Assembly (NCBI RefSeq): GCF_003201475.1
Contig: NZ_QJJK01000001.1
Coordinates: 508,501-572,500, forward strand
Direction of reading: 5' to 3'
Length of the DNA stretch: 64,000 nt
From: Chelatococcus asaccharovorans
GTDB lineage: Bacteria > Pseudomonadota > Alphaproteobacteria > Rhizobiales > Beijerinckiaceae
Positions within the stretch are counted from its first letter, which is position 1; each line of letters starts with the position of its first letter. The notes beneath the pieces are model-generated. The model was not told where the DNA came from. It saw only the letters and a program-made list of their open reading frames with translations, and did not search any database. Positions 43,763 to 51,542 of the stretch are shown here, in pieces. The position numbers and the translations under genes are program-made.

Positions 43763-45180
43763 CAGTTGCGCCCCTTCAAAAGCGGACGCATGTCCGTGAG
43801 ATGGCCGGTGACAGCCGCCGCCGCGGCCATGGCGGGCGACATGAGATGGGTGCGGGAGCCCGGCCCCTGGCGGCCGCGGAAATTGCGGTTGGTGGTCGAG
43901 GCGCAGCGCTCGCCCGGCGCAACGAGGTCGCCGTTCATGCCGACGCACATCGAACAGCCGGAATCGACCCATTCGAGGCCCGCCGCGGTGAAGATGCGGT
44001 CGAGGCCTTCCTCCTCCGCCTGGCGCTTCACCTGCGCGGAGCCCGGCGAGACGAGGCCCGGGACCTGCGCCTTGCGGCCGGCGAGCACGGCGGCTGCGGC
44101 GCGCATGTCCTCGATACGGCTGTTGGTGCAGGAGCCGATGAAGATGCGGTCCACCCGGATATCGGTGAGCTTCTGCCCTGGCTTCAGGCCCATATAGTCG
44201 ATGGCGTCGCGAATATGCGCCGCGCGGCCGGGGTCACCCGCCTTGTCCGGGTCCGGCACGGCCATGGTGATGGGGAGCGCATCCTCGGGGCTCGTGCCCC
44301 AGGTCACGATCGGCGCGATCCCGGACCCGTCGAGGCTCACTTCCTTGTCGAAGACCGCGTCGGCATCGCTGGCGAGCGCCAGCCAGTCGGCAGCGGCGCG
44401 GTCGAAATCCGCACCCTGGGGCGCGAAGGGGCGGCCCCGGAGATAGGCGATGGTCGTCTCGTCCGGCGCGACCATGCCGCAGCGCCCGCCCGCCTCGATG
44501 GACAGGTTGCAGAGCGTGAGGCGCCCTTCCATCGACAACGCCCGAACCGACGAGCCGGCATATTCCATGGCGTGACCCGCCGCTCCGTCGGCGCCGATGG
44601 CCGCGATGATCGACAGGGCGATATCCTTGGCGACGATGCCGGGCGCGAGTTTGCCATCCACATTGATGCGCATGCGCTTCGGGCGCTTCTGCCACAGGGT
44701 CTGGGTCATCAGCACATGCGCCACCTCGGATGCGCCGATGCCGAAGGCGAGAGCGCCGAACGCCCCGTGGGTCGCCGTGTGGCTGTCGCCGCAGACGATG
44801 GTGAGGCCCGGCAGGGTCAGCCCCTGCTCCGGCCCGACCACATGGACGATGCCCTGGCCGGGATCATCAAGGCCGAACAGCTTGAGATGATGGCGGGATG
44901 CATTGCCGCGCAGCCGCTCGATCATGTCGCGGATCGCCGGATCGATCTTGGCGAGGTCGCGGACGCGCGTGGGGACATAGTGGTCTTCGATGCCGAAGGT
45001 GAGATCCGGCCGCGCCACCTCGGCGCCGCGCCCCTTCAGCTTGTCGAAGGCATGGAAGGAGCCTTCATGCAGGAAATGCCGGTCGATCCAGAGGAGGTTC
45101 TGTCCATCCTCACGCTGAACGACGACATGCGCATCCCAGACCTTGTCGAATAATGCGCGCGGGCCCGCGACCAATGCCAT
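43762..45180 (-). CDS. 3-isopropylmalate dehydratase large subunit paralogue (LeuC-like)
   Basis: 472 aa from ATG 45180. Aconitase-family [4Fe-4S] enzyme: VCGDSHTATHGAFGALAFGI, ATMLEYAGSSVRALSMEGR-like AMEYAGSSVRALSMEG, FIGSCTNSRIEDMRAAA (first Fe-S Cys) and DSGCSMCVGMN (second and third Cys). All three cluster ligands are present, so it should be active. First gene of the leuC-leuD-OYE operon, divergent from the flavoprotein at 45326. Confidence 0.93.
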   Translation of the reverse strand: MALVAGPRALFDKVWDAHVVVQREDGQNLLWIDRHFLHEGSFHAFDKLKGRGAEVARPDLTFGIEDHYVPTRVRDLAKIDPAIRDMIERLRGNASRHHLKLFGLDDPGQGIVHVVGPEQGLTLPGLTIVCGDSHTATHGAFGALAFGIGASEVAHVLMTQTLWQKRPKRMRINVDGKLAPGIVAKDIALSIIAAIGADGAAGHAMEYAGSSVRALSMEGRLTLCNLSIEAGGRCGMVAPDETTIAYLRGRPFAPQGADFDRAAADWLALASDADAVFDKEVSLDGSGIAPIVTWGTSPEDALPITMAVPDPDKAGDPGRAAHIRDAIDYMGLKPGQKLTDIRVDRIFIGSCTNSRIEDMRAAAAVLAGRKAQVPGLVSPGSAQVKRQAEEEGLDRIFTAAGLEWVDSGCSMCVGMNGDLVAPGERCASTTNRNFRGRQGPGSRTHLMSPAMAAAAAVTGHLTDMRPLLKGRN

Positions 45181-45257
45181 CGGCCTTGTTCCTTGTTGCC
45201 TCTCCTTGATGAAGGTTACGCCCAACTGGCCTTCCAAGGCAAATCTTGTTTTAATTC

Positions 45258-45265
45258 TAATACAG
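45258..45265. promoter_or_regulatory. Possible GntR half-site in divergent promoter region
   Basis: TAATACAG in an AT-rich patch (45241-45280) of the 145-bp gap between the divergent leuC-like and flavoprotein genes. It is the reverse complement of CTGTATTA at the gntR operator. The second half is poorly kept, so support is limited. Confidence 0.35.
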
Positions 45266-45325
45266 ATTTATATCGCATAAATGGGACAGCTAAGTGTGTG
45301 ACCAGACGGTGCAGGGAGGCTTTCC

Positions 45326-46753
45326 GTGAGTGAAGTGATCCGTGACGGCGACAAGACCTTCGCGTTCGCCGTACCCGTCGTCGTCATCGGTGCCGGCGCC
45401 GCCGGCCTCATCGCCGCGCTCGCCGCCCGGGAGGCCGGCGCGGACGTGCTGGTCCTCGAACGCGACGCCCTCCCCCGCGGTTCGACCGCGCTGTCCGCCG
45501 GCCTTATTCCCGCCGCCGGCACCCGCTGGCAGAAGGACGCCGGCATCACCGACAGCCCAGAGGTCTTCGCCGCCGACGTCATGGCGAAGGCCAAGAACGA
45601 GCCGGACCCCGGCCTCGTCGCGCTGGTCACCCGAGAAGCCGGCCCCACCATCGAATGGCTCGGCACCACCTATGGCCTGCCCTTCTCCGTGATCGCCGAC
45701 TTCAGCTATCCCGGCCACAGCGCGCGGCGCATGCATGGCCTGCCGACCCGCTCCGGCGAGGAACTGATCGACGCCCTGCGGGGCGCCGCCGAGAACGCCG
45801 GCATCGACATTCTCTGCGAGGCCCATGTCACGACGCTCTTCGCCGACGCCGACAACCGCGTCACCGGCCTCGCCTTCGTGAGGCCTGACGGCTCGCGCGA
45901 CGAGGTCGGCTGCGACCAGCTCATTCTCGCCTGCAACGGCTACGGCGGGAATAAAGATCTCGTGAAGGCGCATATTCCGTCCCTCGCCGAGGCGCTCTAT
46001 TTCGGCCATGAGGGCAACAAGGGCGACGCGCTCCTGTGGGGCGAGGCGCTCGGCGCGGCCACCCGCCACCTCTCCGGCCATCAGGGCCACGGCTCCGTCG
46101 CCTATCCCGCCGGCATCCTCATCAGCTGGGCGACGATCAGCGAGGGCGGCGTCCAGGTGAACCTGGCGGGCGAGCGCTTCTGCGACGAATCCCGCGGCTA
46201 TTCCGAGCAGGCGGCCGAAGTTCTGGCGCAGCCGCAGGGTCTTGCCTGGACGGTCTTCGACCACCGCATCGCCGCCATCACCCGCCAGTTCGAGGACTAC
46301 AAGCGCGCCGAGGCCATGGGCGCGATCGTCACCGCCGACGACTGGCCGACCTTGGCCGCGCGCATGGGCGTGCCGGCCGAGGCGCTTACGGCGACGATGA
46401 CCGCAACCGCGGAGGCCAAGGCCGCAAGCACCCGCACAGCCGGCGCGCGCGATGCCTTCGGCCGGGACTTCACCGGCGTACCGCAGCTCTCGGCGCCCTA
46501 TTGCGCGGTGAAGGTGACCGGCGCGCTCTTCCATACCCAGGGCGGACTGGTGGTGGACGACGAAGCCCGGGTCCTCGACAGCGCCGGCCGTCCCCTGCCG
46601 AACCTCTTTGCCGCGGGCGGCGCCGCCTGCGGCGTCTCCGGCGCGAAGGCCGCCGGCTACCTCTCCGGCAACGGCCTCCTCACCGCCGTCACCCTCGGCC
46701 GCGTCGCGGGCCGGGCTGCGGGGGAGAAGATAGCGGGCGGCGGGGCCGGCTAG
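45326..46753 (+). CDS. FAD-dependent oxidoreductase, fumarate-reductase/ketosteroid-dehydrogenase type (paralogue 2)
   Basis: 475 aa from GTG 45326, six bases after GGGAGG. FAD motif VVVIGAGAAGLIAALAAREAG, ILACNGYGG, and the C-terminal HTQGGLVVDDEARVLDSAG with LPNLFAAGGAACGVSG and GYLSGNGLLTAVTLGR. It is plainly paralogous to 27841-29235. The dicarboxylate-clamping Arg of fumarate reductases are again missing (RGYSEQAAE). Its TAG stop (46751-46753) is the first three bases of a repeat B copy. Confidence 0.91.
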   Translation: MSEVIRDGDKTFAFAVPVVVIGAGAAGLIAALAAREAGADVLVLERDALPRGSTALSAGLIPAAGTRWQKDAGITDSPEVFAADVMAKAKNEPDPGLVALVTREAGPTIEWLGTTYGLPFSVIADFSYPGHSARRMHGLPTRSGEELIDALRGAAENAGIDILCEAHVTTLFADADNRVTGLAFVRPDGSRDEVGCDQLILACNGYGGNKDLVKAHIPSLAEALYFGHEGNKGDALLWGEALGAATRHLSGHQGHGSVAYPAGILISWATISEGGVQVNLAGERFCDESRGYSEQAAEVLAQPQGLAWTVFDHRIAAITRQFEDYKRAEAMGAIVTADDWPTLAARMGVPAEALTATMTATAEAKAASTRTAGARDAFGRDFTGVPQLSAPYCAVKVTGALFHTQGGLVVDDEARVLDSAGRPLPNLFAAGGAACGVSGAKAAGYLSGNGLLTAVTLGRVAGRAAGEKIAGGGAG

Positions 46754-46836
46754 TGGTTCTATTTGATTTTTGAATTTTACATTTGATCTGGAGCCTGATG
46801 TGAGGCGGGACTCACATGTCAAATTCGCTCCACTAG
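46751..46836 (+). repeat. Repeat B, copy 3
   Basis: Starts TAGTGG at the flavoprotein stop codon and ends CTCCACTAG. The interior GGAGCCTGATGTGAGGCGGG and CTCACATGTCAAATTCGC match the copies at 10131 and 12553. Confidence 0.8.
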
Positions 46837-46961
46837 ACGGACGACGTCCGCGGCATTTTGCATCTTGGGCGTTGCAGTTCGGCCGCAAGAAACGGATATC
46901 GTCGCGCCTGTGATCGCGGCATATCTCCGGGCAGTTGCCCCGTTCGCGCGAGAGTGCGCCG

Positions 46962-47025
46962 TGGCAAGACTGCGCCATGGCAAGACTGCGCTAAGGATTG
47001 CGTGCGCTAAGGATTGCGTGGCGCC
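46962..47025 (+). repeat. Four 16-bp tandem repeats upstream of DMT transporter
   Basis: Units are TGGCAAGACTGCGCCA, TGGCAAGACTGCGCTA, AGGATTGCGTGCGCTA and AGGATTGCGTGGCGCC, at exact 16-bp spacing. Units 1 and 2 are near identical, as are 3 and 4. The array ends 20 bp before the transporter start. The rest of the gap 46837-46961 shows nothing clear. Confidence 0.75.
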
Positions 47026-47044
47026 ACTGGTCGGAGGACGGTCG

Positions 47045-47995
47045 ATGTCGGTATCCCCATCTGCCAATCGCGCCATGACGTGGCGGGAATGGGCCATGCT
47101 CATCGCCCTGTCGGCCCTGTGGGGCGGATCGTTCTTCTTCAATGCCGTCGCGGTCAAGGAGTTACCGGTCTTCACGGTCGTCGTCGCCCGTGTCGGGCTG
47201 GCGGCCATCATTCTGCTCACGGTCCTCAGGATGATGGGCCAACCCATGCCCACAAGCCGCCGCATCTGGGCGGCCTTCTTCGGCATGGGCCTCCTCAATA
47301 ATGCCATCCCGTTCTCGCTGATCGTCTGGGGCCAGCAGCAGATCGCGTCCGGGGCCGCCTCGATCCTCAACGCCTCGACGCCGTTGTTCACGGTCCTCTT
47401 CGCGCACGTCCTGACGACCGACGAGAAGCTGACCGGCAACCGGCTTCTCGGCGTCCTCATCGGCTTCCTGGGCGTCGCCGTCATGGTCGGCTTCGATGCC
47501 CTCTCGACGCTGGGCGGGCATGTCGCGGCACAACTTATGTGCCTTGCCGCCGCGATATCCTATGCCCTCGCCGGCATCTTCGGGCGCCGCTTCCATGCCA
47601 TGGGGGTCGCGCCCATGGTGACTGCGGCGGGCCAAGTGACCGCGTCGAGCCTCATGCTCATCCCCGTCATGCTGATCGTCGATCGCCCATGGACGCTGCC
47701 GATGCCGAGCCTCGAGGCGATCGGCGCCCTCATCGGCGTGGCGGCTCTGTCAACGGCGCTCGGCTATGTGCTCTTCTTCCGCATCCTCGCCACGGCCGGC
47801 GCCACCAACCTCTTGCTGGTGACCTTCCTCATTCCCGTCAGCGCGATCCTGCTCGGCGTCCTTGTCCTGAACGAGACGCTCATGCCGAAGCAGCTCGCCG
47901 GCATGGCGCTGATCAGCCTCGGGCTCGCCGCCATCGACGGCCGTCCCTGGCGTCTGCTTCACCGCCAGATCACCGCCGCGGTCGGGAGGGCCTAG
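47045..47995 (+). CDS. EamA/DMT-family transporter
   Basis: 316 aa with ten predicted helices in two EamA halves. N-terminal WREWAMLIALSALWGGSFFF and the family start of half two QLMCLAAAISYALAGIFGRR are typical, as is LNASTPLFTVLFAHVLTTDEKLT. It probably exports a metabolite. The ATG at 47045 has GGAGG seven bases upstream. Not clearly part of either neighbouring operon. Confidence 0.92.
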   Translation: MSVSPSANRAMTWREWAMLIALSALWGGSFFFNAVAVKELPVFTVVVARVGLAAIILLTVLRMMGQPMPTSRRIWAAFFGMGLLNNAIPFSLIVWGQQQIASGAASILNASTPLFTVLFAHVLTTDEKLTGNRLLGVLIGFLGVAVMVGFDALSTLGGHVAAQLMCLAAAISYALAGIFGRRFHAMGVAPMVTAAGQVTASSLMLIPVMLIVDRPWTLPMPSLEAIGALIGVAALSTALGYVLFFRILATAGATNLLLVTFLIPVSAILLGVLVLNETLMPKQLAGMALISLGLAAIDGRPWRLLHRQITAAVGRA

Positions 47996-48186
47996 CGGAG
48001 CCCCGGCCTCCCGCGCCCCTCGGGGGGTGGCGCGTGGGTCGTGCCGGCCTATGCAGGCCGCGCACATCCGTCCTTCGGCGCTCCCTTGACTTCCGGCGCG
48101 AACAGGCCAACGTTAAGCCCATGATCACCACGGGCGCCATTCTCTTCGTCAATTTTCATCGGGTTTGCCCGATCGCGGGCCTTTAG

Positions 48187-48224
48187 CCCCCGAGCTCGGC
48201 CCCGTGCGCCCCGAGCTCCGGGGG
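48187..48224. terminator. Strong GC stem-loop between DMT gene and rnk
   Basis: CCCCCGAGCTCGG pairs with CCGAGCTCCGGGGG (one bulged base) across an 11-nt loop. No T-run follows, so it is at best a weak intrinsic terminator or an attenuator. It lies in the 377-bp gap 47996-48372, which holds no other gene or clear promoter. Confidence 0.4.
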
Positions 48225-48372
48225 CGCGTTGACGCAACCGCCATCGCGGTGGCCGGTCACAGAACAGGCGCTCTTCCCTTTCCCCCCTGTCGAACCGGAT
48301 TGTCCACGGCGCGCCGTGCGCGGGCCCGCGTTTCGACTTGGAAACCCTCCAGCCACAGGATCCTTAAGCCCG

Positions 48373-48789
48373 ATGTCCAGCACGCAAGCCAAGAAGCGAC
48401 GCAAGCCCAAGATTGTCGTGAGCGAGGCGGAATACGATCGTCTCGTCGGCCTCGCGACGGCTGCGCTCGACCGTATCCCCGAGGTCGCAGAAGAGCTCCT
48501 CGCCGAAATGGACCGCGCCTCTGTGGTGGCCGAGAAGTCCGTGCCGCGCAACGCGGTCAGGATGGGATCGACCGTGGAGTACCAGACGGCCGACGGTGAA
48601 AAGCGCCGCGTGACGCTGGTCTATCCCGGCGACGCGAACATCGCCGACGGTAAGATCTCGATCATGACCCCCATCGGCACGGCCCTGATCGGTCTGTCGC
48701 CCGGCCAGTCGATCAACTGGATCGCCCGCGATGGACGCCAGCATGAACTGACGGTCGTCGCCGTCGAGCAACCCGCCACGACATCGTAA
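48373..48789 (+). CDS. rnk: Regulator of nucleoside diphosphate kinase / GreA-C domain protein (Rnk-like)
   Basis: 138 aa. A basic N-terminus (KKRRKPKIVVSEAEYDRL) with a short coiled-coil region is followed by a GreA/GreB C-terminal-like domain (GSTVEYQTADGEKRRVTLVY ... GKISIMTPIGTALIGLSPGQ). Rnk family proteins bind RNA polymerase in the secondary channel region. The start is ATG 48373, without a strong ribosome site. It stands alone. Confidence 0.88.
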   Translation: MSSTQAKKRRKPKIVVSEAEYDRLVGLATAALDRIPEVAEELLAEMDRASVVAEKSVPRNAVRMGSTVEYQTADGEKRRVTLVYPGDANIADGKISIMTPIGTALIGLSPGQSINWIARDGRQHELTVVAVEQPATTS

Positions 48790-48874
48790 TGGCGGTGCGG
48801 CCCGGCCGCGCTACCCGTCCGCCCGTCGCGGACCACATGGCTCGGCATTCGCCAAAGGTCGACCGAATGCTGTC

Positions 48875-48900
48875 TTGACGCCCGATGCAATCGATTACAT
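48875..48900 (+). promoter_or_regulatory. Promoter -35 with overlapping LacI-type operator for sugar ABC operon
   Basis: TTGACG at 48875-48880 is followed by ATGCAATCGATTACAT at 48885-48900, a near-palindrome (one mismatched pair) with central CG. It lies 46-61 bp upstream of the binding-protein start at 48946. The lacI-type gene at 53551 at the end of the operon is the likely regulator. Confidence 0.65.
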
Positions 48901-48945
48901 CCTTCCCCGACAGGTTCCGCAGTGAACACGATCGGGGAGGAAACG

Positions 48946-49998
48946 ATGATGAAAAGAACCGCTACGCGCCGGGCCGTTCTCGGCGCCGCTGCCTTGCTCG
49001 CGGCAGGCGGCTTGGTTGCCTTCGGTGGCACCGCCCAAGCCCAGCAATCCTTCAAGATCGGGCTGTCGAACGGCTGGGTTGGCAGCGAATGGCGCACCCA
49101 GATGATCGAGGAGGCGCAGGCCGCCGCCGCGGCCTGGAAGGCCAAGGGCGTCAATGTCGAGGTGGTGGTGCAAAGCGCAACCGTCGATGTGCAGGGGCAG
49201 ATCGGCCATGTGCGCAACTTCATCAACCAGGGCGTCAATGCCATCATCATCAACCCGAACAGCCCGACGGCCTTCGACCCCGTCTTCGCGCAGGCGAAGG
49301 CGCGCAACATCCTGGTGGTCTCGACGGACGCGGAGGTGTCCTCCAAGGACGCGATCTATGTCGGCATCGACCAGAAGGACTGGGCGGTGAAATCGGCCGA
49401 GTGGCTCGCCAAGACGCTCGGCAACAAGGGCAATGTCGTCACCATCAACGGCATCGCCGGCCACCCCGCCAATGAGATGCGCGTCGCGGGCTATCGCGAG
49501 GTCTTCGCCAAGCATCCCGACATCAAGCTGCTGAACCAGGCCAATGCGGACTGGGACCAGGCCAAGGGTCAGCAGGTGATGCAGAATCTCCTCGCCACCT
49601 ATCCCAATATCAACGGCGTCTGGGTGCAGGACGGCATGGCCGACGGCGCCTGGCGCGCCATCGAGGCCGCGGGCAAGAAGGATCAGATCGCCGCGACCGG
49701 CGAGATCCGCAAGGACTTTCTGACGCGCTGGTCGGAGCAGAAGCTCAATTCCGGCGCCTCCGTGAACCCGCCCGGCGTCATGGCCTCGGCGCTCAACGTC
49801 GCCGTGCATCGCCTGATGGGCAAGGAATTCAAGGACGGCATCTTCAAGGGCCAGTACGGCAACGCCATCTATATCCCGATCCCCTTCGTGGATAACAGCA
49901 ACCTCGCGCAGGCGCTGAAACAGGCGGAAGGCAAGCCGGGCTACTGGTCGGTCACGGCGGTCGTCACGCCCGAAGAAGCCCAGCAGTATTTCAAATAG
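48946..49998 (+). CDS. Sugar ABC transporter substrate-binding protein (ribose/inositol type)
   Basis: 350 aa, Peripla_BP_4 (RbsB-like) receptor. The start at ATG 48946 follows GGGGAGG by five bases. Signal: MMKRTATRRAVLGAAALLAA with cleavage near TAQAQ. The mature part is FKIGLSNGWVGSEWRTQMI, then FINQGVNAIIINPNSPTAFD and VSTDAEVSS. CUT2 class. First gene of the operon with an RbsA-type ATPase and two RbsC-type permeases. Confidence 0.94.
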   Translation: MMKRTATRRAVLGAAALLAAGGLVAFGGTAQAQQSFKIGLSNGWVGSEWRTQMIEEAQAAAAAWKAKGVNVEVVVQSATVDVQGQIGHVRNFINQGVNAIIINPNSPTAFDPVFAQAKARNILVVSTDAEVSSKDAIYVGIDQKDWAVKSAEWLAKTLGNKGNVVTINGIAGHPANEMRVAGYREVFAKHPDIKLLNQANADWDQAKGQQVMQNLLATYPNINGVWVQDGMADGAWRAIEAAGKKDQIAATGEIRKDFLTRWSEQKLNSGASVNPPGVMASALNVAVHRLMGKEFKDGIFKGQYGNAIYIPIPFVDNSNLAQALKQAEGKPGYWSVTAVVTPEEAQQYFK

Positions 49999-50000
49999 CC

Positions 50001-51542
50001 ATGACGCCGGGAGAGGCCGCGACCGCGGCAGGCGGGCAAGACGCGGCGCTTCTCGATGCCCAGGGTGTCGGCAAGCGCTTCGGCGCGGTCGTCGCCCTGT
50101 CGGACGGGCGTTTGCGGGTCGAGGCGGGCGAGATCCACGCCCTCCTCGGCGCCAACGGCTGCGGCAAGTCCACACTCTGCAAGGTCATCGCCGGCACGGT
50201 GGCTCCCGATTCCGGCACCATCGCCGTCGGCGGCGACGTGGTTCAGTTCCGCAATCCGCGCGATGCCGAACAGGCCGGCATCGCCTTGTTCTACCAGGAG
50301 CTCAGCCTGATCCCGCAATTGAGCGTCGCGGCCAATATCGGCCTCGGCCGCGAGCCGCGCACGGGCCTCGGCTTCGTCGATCGCCGCCGGCTCAATAGCG
50401 AGGCGGAGGCTCTGATCGCGCTGTTCGCCGGCGTCGCGGGGGCGGAGCTGAAGCCTGAGGCCATCGTTGCCGACCTGACGCCGGACCTGCGGCAGATCGT
50501 CGAGATCCTCAAAGTCCTCGCGCGGCGCCCGCGCCTCATCATTCTCGATGAGGCAACGGCTGCCCTCGACGGGCGCCAGTCTGCCCGCCTGTTCGAGATC
50601 CTGCGCGCGCGCAAGGCCGAGGGCGTCTCCACGCTGATGATTTCCCACCGCCTCGACGAGGTCTTCGCGGTGTCAGACCGCATCACGGTGATGCGCGGCG
50701 GCGCAACCGTGGCGCAGCTCGTCACCGCCGGGACAAACCGTGACCAGGTGGTCCGCCACATGGTCGGCGATGCGCGCATCCATCCCGTCACCAGCCAGCG
50801 TATGCCCCCGGCCCTGGCGGAGCCGCGCCTCACGGCGCAGGGCGTGCGCAATGCGCGGGTCCACGACGTGTCCCTTTCGCTCCGGCCGGGGGAGATCGTC
50901 GGCCTCGGCGGCCTGCAGGGGCAAGGGCAGTCGGCGCTGCTGCAGGGCCTGTTCGGCGCCCTGCCCTTCACAGCTGGGCGCGTCACCATTGCCGGCGAGA
51001 CGGTCGCCCTCACCCGCACGGCCGATGCCATCCGGCGCGGCCTCGCCTATGTCTCCGGCGATCGCGGGCGGGATGCGGCGCTCACCGGCCGCTCCATCTT
51101 CGAGAATCTGGTGGCCGCGCTTCTCGTGCGCGAAAAACGCCGGTTGGTGCGGCCGTCCGAGCTCGATCCGCTGGCGACGCGCCATGCCGACAGCCTGAAC
51201 ACCCAATATGCCGGGCTCGATGCCCCCATCGGCACGCTCTCCGGCGGCAACCAGCAGAAGATCTTTATCGCCCGCTGGCTCGCCACCGGCCCGCGCGTGC
51301 TCCTGCTCGACGACCCGACGAAGGGCATCGACCTCGCCGCCAAGGGCGATCTCCTCGCCATCATGCGCAAGCTTGCCGACGAAGGCGCCAGCATCCTCAT
51401 CTATTCCTCGGAAGATGCCGAACTCATCGAATGGTGCGACCGCGTGCTGGTGTTCAACAGCGGACGGATCGTCACCGAGCTCGCCGGGCCGACCTTGGAC
51501 CATTTCCACCTCGCCCGCGCCGCCTATGGAGAGGCGGCATGA
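50001..51542 (+). CDS. Sugar ABC transporter ATPase (RbsA/MglA type, double domain)
   Basis: 513 aa with two ABC domains. Domain 1: Walker A GANGCGKST, Walker B LIILDEATAALDG, but its signature is LTPDLRQIVE in place of LSxGQ. Domain 2: degenerate Walker A GLQGQGQSALL with intact LSGGNQQK and VLLLDDPTKGID. Loss of one site each is usual in the CUT2 class, though the domain 1 signature here is more worn than in E. coli RbsA. The ATG is three bases after the binding-protein stop. Confidence 0.93.
   Translation: MTPGEAATAAGGQDAALLDAQGVGKRFGAVVALSDGRLRVEAGEIHALLGANGCGKSTLCKVIAGTVAPDSGTIAVGGDVVQFRNPRDAEQAGIALFYQELSLIPQLSVAANIGLGREPRTGLGFVDRRRLNSEAEALIALFAGVAGAELKPEAIVADLTPDLRQIVEILKVLARRPRLIILDEATAALDGRQSARLFEILRARKAEGVSTLMISHRLDEVFAVSDRITVMRGGATVAQLVTAGTNRDQVVRHMVGDARIHPVTSQRMPPALAEPRLTAQGVRNARVHDVSLSLRPGEIVGLGGLQGQGQSALLQGLFGALPFTAGRVTIAGETVALTRTADAIRRGLAYVSGDRGRDAALTGRSIFENLVAALLVREKRRLVRPSELDPLATRHADSLNTQYAGLDAPIGTLSGGNQQKIFIARWLATGPRVLLLDDPTKGIDLAAKGDLLAIMRKLADEGASILIYSSEDAELIEWCDRVLVFNSGRIVTELAGPTLDHFHLARAAYGEAA

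Noticed and set aside
43145-45180. Assigning leuC/leuD as the leucine biosynthesis genes
   Set aside because: No leuA or leuB nearby and the operon continues into a catabolic ene-reductase; kept as paralogues.
26370-46753. Calling the cluster a nicotinate or hydantoin pathway outright
   Set aside because: Signature enzymes for nicotinate (hydroxylase, enamidase) are missing and the racemase-fold proteins lack catalytic Cys, so the substrate is left open.
46962-47025. Reading the 16-bp array as a CRISPR or transposon end
   Set aside because: No spacers, units are contiguous and too short; no cas genes or inverted ends.
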